The translations under genes and the position numbers were made by a program. Positions 1 through 6,661 of a DNA stretch of 8,320 nucleotides are shown piece by piece; the first letter of the stretch is position 1; each line of letters starts with the position of its first letter. The notes beneath the pieces are model-generated. The model had not been told where the DNA came from, made no database searches, and saw only the letters and a program-made list of their open reading frames with translations. The DNA comes from a bacterium (lineage in GTDB: Bacteria; Patescibacteriota; Microgenomatia; Levybacterales; UBA12049), in NCBI GenBank assembly GCA_021820025.1, contig JAKAEF010000042.1, positions 1 to 8,320 of the forward strand, in the 5' to 3' direction.

Positions 1-1003
1 AAAAAAACTCATAGCCTACTTGCAAATATGGGAATAAAAATGCATTAAACTTTTTCTTTTTAAATGCATTTAACCCCCACCATGCATAAAAAATTTGTGG
101 AAGTAATAAAAGAGAAATAACTCCTAAAATAGGATTATAATGACTTACTCCTAAAGCAATTCCTAAAATTATAATTGGGAATGGAAAAAATGGAGGGATT
201 TTATGATTTTTTTGATAAAATCGCAAAGTTGCAGACCCTCTAGAGAAAGGTTTTAATAGGAATCTCTTTAAAGATAGTTTATGGTCATGGTATAGTATTG
301 CTTCTTTTGTACAAATAAATTTTTTATCTTTAAACTTTTTCTTTAATCTGTCGCACAAATCCGTATCTTCAACTCCACTTAACTTTTCATCCCATCCATT
401 TATTTCTCTTAAGAATTTTATTGGAAAAGAACAATTTGCTCCCCAAATTTCGTTAACCTCTAATCGCTTTGCAGAAGTCTGAATTTGTGGAGAAAACATA
501 TTTTTAAGATAAGAGAAAAACCTGCCAAATATATTTTTACTCTTGCCATAAATAAGCGGTGACGGATTTGCATAACCTATTTCATCCATGTATGCATCTA
601 TAACCGAATTCTTCTTTAGCAGTTCAATAAATCCGCATGCTCCTAATAACTCATCTTCTGGATGTTCATTGTATACTTCTGAAAGTTTACTAAGCCAATT
701 AGTATCTGCAATACAATCATCATCAAAACAGATATATATATTCCCATTTGCTGCCGAAAGACCAGTATTTCTTGCTGCAGCAATACCTTTATTTTTTTCG
801 TGTTTAATCAGATTTACTGGATATTTTTCGACAATACTTAATGTTGCGTCAGTCGATCCATCATCAACAACAATTATTTCATAGTTTTCTTTTGGATAAT
901 TCTGACTTAATAATGAGTCCAAACATCTTTTAATATGTTCATCCCTGTTGTATGTACATAAAACTATGCTAAAAATTATTTTTTTATTTCTGTCTTGTCT
1001 CAT
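1..1003 (-). CDS. Glycosyltransferase family 2, membrane-associated (3' end cut off by window edge)
   Basis: This reading frame starts at ATG 1003 and is open to the left edge, giving 334 residues with no stop. It is a GT-A fold family 2 glycosyltransferase, which transfers a sugar from a nucleotide-sugar donor. Visible motifs are the N-terminal VLCTYNR strand (about 14-20), VVDDGSTD (45-52), the DXD-type metal site DDD (94-96), WGAN (187-190) and the acceptor-side ED at 212-213 in VEDTDLCDRL. After residue 268 come two hydrophobic segments (about 271-287 and 291-308), so the catalytic domain probably sits on the cytoplasmic membrane. The start overlaps the upstream GT4 gene by 20 nt. A GGAGG lies only 3 nt before the ATG, which is close. 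An in-frame TTG four codons upstream (1015-1013) is possible but less attractive. Donor and acceptor cannot be read from sequence. The family call is firm; the role in the same glycan as its neighbours is inferred from operon position. Confidence 0.88.
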   Translation of the reverse strand, partial: MRQDRNKKIIFSIVLCTYNRDEHIKRCLDSLLSQNYPKENYEIIVVDDGSTDATLSIVEKYPVNLIKHEKNKGIAAARNTGLSAANGNIYICFDDDCIADTNWLSKLSEVYNEHPEDELLGACGFIELLKKNSVIDAYMDEIGYANPSPLIYGKSKNIFGRFFSYLKNMFSPQIQTSAKRLEVNEIWGANCSFPIKFLREINGWDEKLSGVEDTDLCDRLKKKFKDKKFICTKEAILYHDHKLSLKRFLLKPFSRGSATLRFYQKNHKIPPFFPFPIIILGIALGVSHYNPILGVISLLLLPQIFYAWWGLNAFKKKKFNAFLFPYLQVGYEFF

Positions 1004-2141
1004 ATACCTCCATATCAATTTTTTCCAAATTATTTGTTAATGTGTCCCAGCTATATTTGTCCTTTGCATGTGTAAAACAAAATAAATTTTTACTTTTTAT
1101 AGCTGTATCATTGTTAATGGCAGATAACAGAGTATTTGATAATTCTTTAATATTATTGTTTCCAACAATATATCCGGCTTTTCCATTAAAAACATATTCA
1201 GGAAGATCTCCAACATTACTCACAATAGGAATTATTCCCAACTGCATATATTGAAAAACTTTCATGCTACTGCATGCTCTGGTTGTTGGTTCATCTGGCA
1301 TATAACAATAACCAAGATCTCCTGTAGAAACGTAATTTTTTAATTTTTGTTGCTGTACATATCCTAAAAAGGTAATATTATTTGTAAGATTAAATTTTTT
1401 TGATAATCTTTTAAAATAAGGCAAAAATTTTCCATCTCCAATAATAATGCCTTTTACAGATTTATTCTTTTTAATTAATTTTTCAAATGCTAAGAAAAAG
1501 GGTTCTAATATATTGATTCTATTTATGTTACCAATAAATATTACTTTCCTTTTTCCATTTATTAATTTTTGGGGTTGTGGGGTATAGTGAAAATCTGCAC
1601 CATTTGGAACATAATAAATCTTTTTATTTTTACTTTTTTTATTATATATACTTACCAAATATTTAGATCCACATATAATTGCATTTGCATATCTAGAAGC
1701 TAGTAGCTCTGACAGATAAACAAGATAAATAAGCAATTTTGGACTTTTTTCTATTTCCATAACTTTCGTGTCTAAATCATCTGTATCAAAAACGATTGGC
1801 GTATTTTTAATTACTTTTAAAATAAGGCTAGGAACTGTTATTGGGTTTGGTTTATAAATATGGATTATATCGGGTCTAATTTTAAATAGAATAAAGATTG
1901 AGGAAAATATATAAGGAATTAACCCTACAATAAATGGAACTTTAGCTAATTGGAAAGGTCTTACTATTTTTATTCCGTCAATTTCCGTAAGTTTTACGTC
2001 ATTAAAATTTGAATATTTATCAAATCTGGGCGCAAAAATATATACTTTATGTCCTTTTTCCACTAATCTCCTTGCAAAAGATAAGGGTCTGTATGAAATA
2101 CTGCTTTTTATTGTTCCTGATGTCATAAACGCTATTCTCAT
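984..2141 (-). CDS. Glycosyltransferase family 4 (GT-B fold)
   Basis: The 385-residue product has the length and layout of a GT4 retaining glycosyltransferase: an N-terminal acceptor Rossmann domain (MRIAFMTSGT, then HKVYIFAPRF at about 31-40) and a C-terminal nucleotide-sugar-binding domain. Visible landmarks are DTDDLD (119-124), VPNGAD (178-183), FIGN (202-205), IIGDG (233-237), the phosphate/ribose loop SMKVFQYM (292-299), and LPEYVFNGKAGYIV in the last domain. In most relatives of this type the loop reads K-[LF]-x-E-Y-M, and the glutamate contacts the donor nucleotide; here that position is Gln297. The partner glutamate eight residues earlier is also absent (Ala289), though its loss is common in this subgroup. 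The start has an ideal AGGAGG and its ATG overlaps the upstream stop as ATGA, so translation is probably coupled. It is likely one step of the shared glycan pathway; the sugar is unknown. Confidence 0.9.
   Translation of the reverse strand: MRIAFMTSGTIKSSISYRPLSFARRLVEKGHKVYIFAPRFDKYSNFNDVKLTEIDGIKIVRPFQLAKVPFIVGLIPYIFSSIFILFKIRPDIIHIYKPNPITVPSLILKVIKNTPIVFDTDDLDTKVMEIEKSPKLLIYLVYLSELLASRYANAIICGSKYLVSIYNKKSKNKKIYYVPNGADFHYTPQPQKLINGKRKVIFIGNINRINILEPFFLAFEKLIKKNKSVKGIIIGDGKFLPYFKRLSKKFNLTNNITFLGYVQQQKLKNYVSTGDLGYCYMPDEPTTRACSSMKVFQYMQLGIIPIVSNVGDLPEYVFNGKAGYIVGNNNIKELSNTLLSAINNDTAIKSKNLFCFTHAKDKYSWDTLTNNLEKIDMEVYETRQK
1007..1011 (-). promoter_or_regulatory. Shine-Dalgarno GGAGG before the GT2 at 1003
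   Basis: GGAGG lies inside the end of the upstream GT4 gene, with only 3 nt to the ATG at 1003. That is shorter than usual. It still supports translation restarting within the 20-nt overlap. Confidence 0.5.
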
Positions 2142-3268
2142 TTTGCTACCTCCTGTAATATTGCAAATAATTTATCTGTTTGTGTTTCTAATTTATATTT
2201 TTCTACAAACTCGTTATATCCCCAAAAAGCTAATTCATTCTGTAATGTTTCATTTTTTAATACTTTTTCGATTGCTTTTGCTAAAGCAACAGGATTATTG
2301 GCCTCTACAAAAAAAGCAGTTTTATTATCTACAAATAAACTATTAAGGGGCTTTATATCTGCAACTATTATTGGAATTTTATTTTGCCAATATTCCAATG
2401 CCACTGTTGGGAAGGCATCATTTGAAGATTTTGGGTAAATAATACCAACCTTTGCATATTGTAGATATCTTTCCTTTTCTTTTCCTTCTTTTTTCCCAAA
2501 AAATGTTACATTTTTTTCTAAATTGTTCTTCTTTACATAATCTTCATAAAATTTTTTATTTGTTCCATCACCAATAACGGAAAGGCATACATTTTTATCT
2601 TGCTTTGCTAGAATTGAAATTGCTTCTAGCAATTCTAGTAATCCTTTCCACTCATGAGTTTTGTCTAAATTACCAATAAAAATGATTTCACAATTATTAT
2701 TTGTAGAATATTTTTTAATTTCTTTCTTTTGTTTTATTGCATTATAGATTGGTATTACTTTATTTTTATACTTATTTGGGATAATCGGAATAATGGTATC
2801 TGAAACAACAATAATTTTATCTGCATTTCTGAACAAATTATTTTCTACTAACTTGTAAGCTTTAATAATTAAATTAAGAAAAGAAAAATTATATTTGTAT
2901 AAAGAATAAGCATGATAGGTAACGATAAACGGAACATGCATTTTGGCAAGAGAAGCCATATCTGCAATAAATGGGACAGGTGTATGTGCATTAATAACAT
3001 TTGGCTTTTCATTTTTAATTATTTTTTTTATTTTTAAAAACCATAATGGATGAATTGGAGTGTTTGAGACCTTAAAAAGAGGAGCTAATCTATATATTTT
3101 TATTCCATTTATTACCTCTATAATATCTTTTTTATCTTTATGGTTAGCTGTAATAACAATAATCTCTACATTAAATTTTCTTTGAAGCTCTTTACTAAAA
3201 TTCCACGCATAATTTTCCAATCCTCCAATTTTTGGATAAAAATATGGAGTTACAATTAGCAATTTCAT
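2138..3268 (-). CDS. Glycosyltransferase family 4 (GT-B fold)
   Basis: The 376-residue product is a typical full-length GT4 enzyme. The N-terminal domain opens with VTPYFYPKIGGLENY, whose GG (15-16) forms the glycine loop that binds the donor diphosphate in this family. It continues with NAHTPVPF (93-100) and ADKIIVVSD (149-157). The C-terminal domain has IFIGNLD (196-202), SVIGDG (230-235) and the donor-binding E-x7-E element in a conservative D-x7-E form (Asp284, Glu292, in SNDAFPTVALEYW). No signal peptide or membrane span is evident, so it is a cytoplasmic or peripheral enzyme. AGGAG (3283-3279) lies 10 nt before ATG 3268, and the ATG overlaps the preceding stop as ATGA. The next gene starts in the same 4-nt way, so three consecutive GT4 genes are translationally linked. 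The substrate is not predictable; the family call is firm. Confidence 0.92.
   Translation of the reverse strand: MKLLIVTPYFYPKIGGLENYAWNFSKELQRKFNVEIIVITANHKDKKDIIEVINGIKIYRLAPLFKVSNTPIHPLWFLKIKKIIKNEKPNVINAHTPVPFIADMASLAKMHVPFIVTYHAYSLYKYNFSFLNLIIKAYKLVENNLFRNADKIIVVSDTIIPIIPNKYKNKVIPIYNAIKQKKEIKKYSTNNNCEIIFIGNLDKTHEWKGLLELLEAISILAKQDKNVCLSVIGDGTNKKFYEDYVKKNNLEKNVTFFGKKEGKEKERYLQYAKVGIIYPKSSNDAFPTVALEYWQNKIPIIVADIKPLNSLFVDNKTAFFVEANNPVALAKAIEKVLKNETLQNELAFWGYNEFVEKYKLETQTDKLFAILQEVAK
2149..2154 (-). promoter_or_regulatory. Strong Shine-Dalgarno AGGAGG for the GT4 at 2141
   Basis: A full AGGAGG lies 7 nt before ATG 2141, inside the last codons of the upstream gene. It is the best ribosome binding site in the cassette and fixes this start. 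Confidence 0.8.
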
Positions 3269-4005
3269 ATGTTATATGCTCCTATTAATGTGTCTTTTAT
3301 GTATTCCCAGTCAAATGGTTTTAGAATATCATTAAAATTGTTTTTCTTTTTATTTTGCAAAATTAACCACGTTTTATAAAAAAGGCCTTCCCGGTTTAAT
3401 GGAGCAACATACCCATTCTTGCCATCTTGGATTAAATATTTTGCTGCATTATTTTTTGCGTCAACAGTTATGACAGGAATATTACAAGCATTTGCTTCTA
3501 ACGCGACAATTCCAAATCCTTCTCTATCGGAAGGGAAAATAAATGCTTTAGAAGATTTCATAAGAGAGTAAAGATAACTATGATCTTCTAAGAAATTAAT
3601 AAAAGAGACATTTTTTTCTATTCCTAATTGCTTTGCTAATTTTTTTAAATGCTTTTCATCTGGGCCATTACCAACAATAATCGTTTTTATATCTGGAATT
3701 TTCTTTTTTAAATCTGCTGTTACTTTAAGCAACATGTCAACATTTTTATGAGATAAAAGTCTTCCTGCAAATATAAGATCAGAAAGTTCTTTTGCAGGTT
3801 TAACTTTTTCTATGTAGTTTAGATCTATGCCATTTGGTACAACATATATTTTTTGTTTCACTTTTAACTGAGAAATTAATTGTTTCTTCGTATGAGCAGA
3901 GACAGAAATTATTTCATCAGGCATTCTAGCACTTAACCATTCAACAATATACGCAATATTCCCAAATTTTCCTAAATATTCATTCCAATATTTTCTTCCC
4001 CACAC
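3265..4005 (-). pseudogene. C-terminal part of a frameshifted GT4 glycosyltransferase
   Basis: This frame carries the rest of a GT4 enzyme whose first part lies in the neighbouring frame (4017-4397). Numbered from GTG 4005 it has 246 residues: WGRKYWNEYLG at the start, PDEIISVSAHT (29-39), VVPNGID (55-61), FAGRLLSHKN (79-88), IIVGNGPD (109-116) and an intact E-x7-E (Glu162, Glu170, in REGFGIVALE), followed by NGYVAPL. The GTG at 4005 is only the first possible start codon. It has no Shine-Dalgarno, and the residues encoded just upstream in the same frame (KKLYVTWNE) also look like native GT4 sequence. So this is not a separate gene. Joined at the A6 run (4027-4032), the two parts give a 377-residue protein, the normal family length. 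It is either a broken gene, a one-base assembly error, or a product of -1 frameshifting. It ends in ATGA, overlapping the next GT4. Confidence 0.82.
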
Positions 4006-4016
4006 TTCATTCCATG

Positions 4017-4397
4017 TTACATAAAGTTTTTTCTCTTTAAAAGAGTAACAATTTTTGTAGAAAAAAGGACAAAGTGTGGCATATGATCAACTTCAATAAT
4101 GTCAAAATCTTCTTTTAACAAACGCAAACAAGAAACAGCAAAAAGAATAGCTTGTGTAATTGATCTTCTTTTTCCTGAATAAAGAGGATAATATTTACTA
4201 ATTGCATGCAAATGAACATTATTCTCTATTTTTTGATTAACATTTTCTTTCCACCATTTCATGCAATAGATATGCACATCAAACCCAGATCGTGCAAGCC
4301 TGGTACTTAATTCAAATATCCTTTTTTCTTTTCCACCTTTGTTATAGGGATATATAGCATCTGAAACAATCGCAATTTTTATTTTTTTTTCTTTCAT
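4017..4397 (-). pseudogene. N-terminal part of the frameshifted GT4 glycosyltransferase
   Basis: The 126-residue product is the front of a GT-B acceptor domain: IKIAIVSDAIYPYNKGGKEK (6-25), with the glycine loop GG at 21-22, then GFDVHIYCMKWW (38-49) and DFDIIEVDHMPHF (97-109). It stops at TAA 4017, far short of a GT4 enzyme and with no donor-binding domain. Residues 1-122 fit the family. The last four (NFM preceded by K) arise after the proper frame is lost, because the -1 frame continues as KKLYVTWNEVWG into the C-terminal part. ATG 4397 follows the upstream GT2 stop by 2 nt and has no clear Shine-Dalgarno, so expression probably depends on coupling. The GGKEKR form of the loop, together with the downstream EVWG..YW..YLG pattern, suggests one coherent GT4 subfamily member cut in two. 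Confidence 0.83.
4026..4032 (-). other. Slippery heptamer A_AAA_AAC at the GT4 frame break
   Basis: On the minus strand the upstream frame reads AAG AGA AAA AAC TTT ATG TAA. The bases A AAA AAC fit the X_XXY_YYZ slippery pattern in register. A -1 slip gives AAA AAA CTT TAT GTA, which enters the frame of the C-terminal part. Restoring one A to make an A7 run would also join the frames. I see no convincing stimulatory hairpin just downstream and only a weak purine stretch (AAGAG) just upstream, so an indel remains at least as likely as programmed slippage. Confidence 0.6.
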
Positions 4398-4399
4398 AA

Positions 4400-5161
4400 T
4401 TAATTGGCAGATTCCAATATGTTTTTTGAGTTTAAATTTTGATTTTGTTTATTTGCAGACCACAAAATATTTTTAAAGAACACTCCCAAAATTCTTATTC
4501 CATCTTTTAACGCTTCCACTTTTGTCTCTCCTTCTCGCTGATCATATGTTATAGGTACTGAATACATTTCGAAACCAAGTTTAGTCATTTTTGTTATCAT
4601 TTCCATTTCAATTTCAAATCCTTCAACATCAAGGTGAGGAATTAAATTATCAATTACTTCTTTTTTCCAAGCAAAAAAGCCACTTAAAACATCTGTTGTA
4701 TTTGCCCTATAAAAATGCCTTACAAGAAAGGTATAAAACCAATTTGCCAATCTATTACGATCTCTAAGAGAATTTTTTTTAATTTTCCCGCTTAATCTTG
4801 ATCCAATTACAACATCACAAAAATCATTCATAAGTGGTTCAATTAATCGAGGAATTTCTTTAGATTTATATGTGTTATCTCCATCAAGCATAACAACTAA
4901 ACTTGTATCATGACTAATATTTTTAAATCCCCTCATCATTGCATTACCTTTTCCTTTCTTTTCTTCAACAATTACTGTTACTTTTCTTTTTGCTGCAATT
5001 TGGGCAGTCTTATCAGTGGAGTTGTTATTGATAACTATAATTTCAGTTATATAACCCATTTTTCGAAGAAACCGTAATGGAACAGTATCTATGACTGTAC
5101 CTATTCCTTTTTCTTCATTATGACAAGGAATTAATATTGTTAATTTTTTAAATACTTTCAC
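4400..5161 (-). CDS. Glycosyltransferase family 2, dolichyl-phosphate-mannose-synthase-like
   Basis: This is a GT2 enzyme of the DPMS/GtrB/Arn-transferase type, whose members usually move a sugar from a nucleotide donor to a polyprenyl phosphate. In the 253-residue product I see ILIPCHNEE (9-17), INNNSTDKT (44-52), KKGKGNAMMRG (68-78), the metal-binding DGD (93-95) in VVMLDGDNTY, VIGSRL (118-123), DVLSGFFAWKKE (157-168) and YDQREGETK (206-214). There is no C-terminal membrane domain, unlike GtrB. The usual first aspartate of the VDDGS/VDNNS motif is Asn45. I place the start at GTG 5161: GGGAGG (5173-5168) lies 6 nt before it, and it overlaps the upstream stop as GTGA. An in-frame TTG at 5179 has no such support. 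It may load the carrier-linked sugar used by the following GT4 enzymes; that is inference. Confidence 0.9.
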   Translation of the reverse strand: MKVFKKLTILIPCHNEEKGIGTVIDTVPLRFLRKMGYITEIIVINNNSTDKTAQIAAKRKVTVIVEEKKGKGNAMMRGFKNISHDTSLVVMLDGDNTYKSKEIPRLIEPLMNDFCDVVIGSRLSGKIKKNSLRDRNRLANWFYTFLVRHFYRANTTDVLSGFFAWKKEVIDNLIPHLDVEGFEIEMEMITKMTKLGFEMYSVPITYDQREGETKVEALKDGIRILGVFFKNILWSANKQNQNLNSKNILESAN

Positions 5162-5625
5162 TGTTGCCCTCCCATCCAAAATGCAATACTTTGATTCTTG
5201 TTTTGAAGAGAAACAGTTATCTTTGTCTTTACATCTACCTTGTTTGGAAGGAGAAATGTTTCTGTGATCGTTTTTTTCTCACCATTTTTTATAGATACAG
5301 AATTACTATCAAGAATTACGTTCTCTATTCCATTTATTTGAACAAGATAAAGATATGTCATATCTGCATCTTCAATATTGTGAATAGTAAAAGAAAATGT
5401 ATAAGGAACAGAATTAAAATTTTTAATAACAGTTGGTTTTGATGGAAGATTTTCAGTATTTTCAAAATATAATTCGGTAAATGGAGTTTTTTTAATCTGA
5501 GTTGTTTTTTCAATGGCTTGGGAGATTTTTGAATTAATATATAACTGCTTAATGAGTAAGGTACAAGCTAAAGTAACAATTATTAATATTAAAATTATAA
5601 AAAAAATTTTGCTTATACTTTTCAT
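5158..5625 (-). CDS. Small single-pass membrane protein with exported beta-type domain (DUF1616-like?)
   Basis: The 155-residue product has one strongly hydrophobic N-terminal helix (about 6-26, after a short Lys-containing N-terminus), consistent with an uncleaved membrane anchor and the rest outside. The outer part is polar and rich in alternating hydrophobic residues, as in an immunoglobulin-like beta sandwich: FTELYFENTENLPS (49-62), YTFSFTIHNIEDADMTYLYL, NGEKKTITETF and a terminal IAFWMGG. This FTELYF / F.I.N.E / GE pattern reminds me of the C-terminal domain of DUF1616 membrane proteins, but I cannot confirm the match. ATG 5625 is the most upstream start, with an in-frame TAA four codons before it. 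No Shine-Dalgarno is visible. It is the first gene of the glycan cassette and its stop overlaps the GT2 start (GTGA), so it may assist or receive the glycan. Function is unknown. Confidence 0.75.
   Translation of the reverse strand: MKSISKIFFIILILIIVTLACTLLIKQLYINSKISQAIEKTTQIKKTPFTELYFENTENLPSKPTVIKNFNSVPYTFSFTIHNIEDADMTYLYLVQINGIENVILDSNSVSIKNGEKKTITETFLLPNKVDVKTKITVSLQNKNQSIAFWMGGQQ
5168..5173 (-). promoter_or_regulatory. Shine-Dalgarno GGGAGG that sets the GTG start at 5161
   Basis: GGGAGG lies 6 nt before GTG 5161, within the last codons of the upstream membrane-protein gene. It favours GTG 5161 over the in-frame TTG at 5179, which lies upstream of this site. Confidence 0.75.
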
Positions 5626-5746
5626 AGATATTTTTTAATTTTTTTTCACGCATGTTAAATATTGTGAATTTACACTCAATTATTAAAAAAAAATTAAATA
5701 ATTTTTTACTACAGGCTTTTTTAATTATTTATTTTCACTTTATTAA

Positions 5747-5792
5747 TTATAGCGTTTACTTTATTATAAGCTATAATATCACATCTTATAGC
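5747..5792. repeat. Heptamer repeat in alternating orientation (TTATAGC / GCTATAA / TTATAGC)
   Basis: Read on the plus strand, TTATAGC occurs at 5747-5753, its exact inverse GCTATAA at 5770-5776, and TTATAGC again at 5786-5792. The spacers are 16 and 9 bp. The last two copies form a perfect 7-bp inverted repeat overlapping the candidate -10 box and the -35/-10 spacer. This is the layout of an operator, but each copy also contains TATAA, so they may be multiple -10 boxes or chance. Confidence 0.4.
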
Positions 5793-5801
5793 AAAATCCA
5801 A
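5773..5801 (-). promoter_or_regulatory. Candidate promoter of the glycan cassette
   Basis: On the minus strand TTGGAT (5801-5796) and TATTAT (5778-5773) are 17 bp apart, giving a start near 5766 and a leader of about 140 nt. A better -10 hexamer alone, TATAAT, lies at 5751-5746 but has no -35 partner. The region is so AT-rich that chance matches are expected, and this call is tentative. The rest of the gap between 5626 and 5879 contains A/T tracts and no gene or convincing terminator. Confidence 0.35.
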
Positions 5802-5879
5802 GGCTCAAGTTGCTTCAATTTAATGTGAGAAAATTCTGATTGAATTTATGAAATTATTAAAAGTAAATTTTTAGAAGAA

Positions 5880-6623
5880 TTAACTTCTTCTTGAGGAACC
5901 AGCACTACTAACTAAATTTTCAGCTTCTGCTTCAGCGCCTGCTGAACCTCCATTTGGTCTACGAGGAAGATCTGCGGTAACACCAGTAAGACCAGAACCA
6001 GGTGGCATTGATGGAGGAAGAGCTGCACCTCGTGCATCGCCATTTTCATTAAAACCTTCATCAATTGCAATAAATGCAGCTAAGATAAGAGGAGCTGTAA
6101 AAATATCTTCTTTTCCCAAAACAGCTCTCGTCGCAACGGGAAGTATTTTTGCTGCTTTAGCCATAATTTCAAATTGCTCTCGCTCTGTAAATCTAATAGA
6201 TCTCTCGTCAATAACATGCTTTCTTGCTTCAAAAGACACTAAAACTTGATCGAGTTGAGTAGCAGTTTGCTCACTAATATCTCTATTGTCTGAAACAGCC
6301 TCAATAATATCAGGTATTAAATTTGCTGGGACATCATTTTGAGCAATATATTGTAATTTTGCCATTCCTAGCACAAATGCAGAAATGAGAATTGCATCTG
6401 TTGATAACTGAGTAGCCAATGCATCCTGACTACGCAAAAATCTATTTTTTTCTGGTTCGATTAATCTTGCCTTAACTGGAAGTAATTCGTCTCCTTTTGC
6501 AATTTCTTGTCCTAAAAATCTTTCCCCATTTGCTCTAAAAAAAGCTAGCAAACGATTTGCAGACTGTGGTCCTTGTTCAAATGCTCTATCTCTTCCTGTT
6601 GGAGTTCCTCTATCAATTGACAT
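5880..6623 (-). CDS. Unrecognised soluble protein, helical core with disordered Gly/Ser/Ala-rich tail
   Basis: I do not recognise this 247-residue protein. Residues about 20-190 look mainly alpha-helical, with one hydrophobic stretch (about 76-90, ILISAFVLGMAKL) and a second (178-187, PLILAAFIAI) too weak or short to call membrane spans with confidence. From about 192 the chain turns Gly/Pro/Ala/Ser-rich (PPSMPPGSG, GGSAGAEAEAE) and ends SSRRS, as in a flexible tail. It contains no cysteine or tryptophan and one tyrosine. There is no signal peptide. Its codons look visibly richer in G and C than those of the adjacent glycosyltransferases. The start at ATG 6623 has no Shine-Dalgarno, but a strong -10 box sits 7 nt upstream, so the mRNA is probably leaderless. 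It follows the PH-domain gene by 38 nt, in the same direction. Confidence 0.75.
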   Translation of the reverse strand: MSIDRGTPTGRDRAFEQGPQSANRLLAFFRANGERFLGQEIAKGDELLPVKARLIEPEKNRFLRSQDALATQLSTDAILISAFVLGMAKLQYIAQNDVPANLIPDIIEAVSDNRDISEQTATQLDQVLVSFEARKHVIDERSIRFTEREQFEIMAKAAKILPVATRAVLGKEDIFTAPLILAAFIAIDEGFNENGDARGAALPPSMPPGSGLTGVTADLPRRPNGGSAGAEAEAENLVSSAGSSRRS

Positions 6624-6630
6624 AACATGT

Positions 6631-6659
6631 ATTATACTAAAAACGGATTACCTTGGCAA
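6631..6659 (-). promoter_or_regulatory. Strong sigma-70-type promoter giving a leaderless mRNA
   Basis: On the minus strand TTGCCA (6659-6654) and a perfect TATAAT (6636-6631), preceded by TAG, are separated by exactly 17 bp. The -10 box ends 7 nt before ATG 6623, so transcription should begin at or next to the A of the start codon. No Shine-Dalgarno is present, which fits. The promoter lies entirely in the 38-bp gap after the PH-domain gene, so the 247-residue protein can be expressed on its own. Confidence 0.75.
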
Positions 6660-6661
6660 TC

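Noticed and set aside
588..884. Plus-strand open frame of 98 codons
   Set aside because: It lies antisense to the conserved GT2 frame on the minus strand, whose DDGSTD and DDD motifs fall in this stretch. The plus-strand product has no recognisable features.
1042..1254. Plus-strand open frame of 70 codons
   Set aside because: It is antisense to the C-terminal donor-binding domain of a clear GT4 gene, with no ribosome binding site or homology.
2143..2346. Plus-strand open frame of 67 codons
   Set aside because: It is antisense to the end of a conserved GT4 gene. Its hydrophobic composition simply mirrors AT-rich codons.
3265..4005. The C-terminal GT4 part as an independent gene starting at GTG 4005
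   Set aside because: There is no Shine-Dalgarno, native GT4 sequence continues upstream of the GTG in the same frame, and the missing N-terminal domain is present in the adjacent frame.
5162..5179. TTG at 5179 as the start of the DPMS-like GT2
   Set aside because: It lies upstream of the GGGAGG site, which is ideally placed for GTG 5161. GTG 5161 also forms a GTGA overlap like other cassette junctions.
5164..5442. Plus-strand open frame of 92 codons
   Set aside because: It is antisense to the small membrane-protein gene, which has operon context and 4-nt coupling. The plus-strand product is low complexity.
5680..5720. Rho-independent terminator in the A/T tracts after the 5880-6623 gene
   Set aside because: The only pairing I find is AATTATT with AATAATT, all A-T and with a long loop. 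It has no GC-rich stem.
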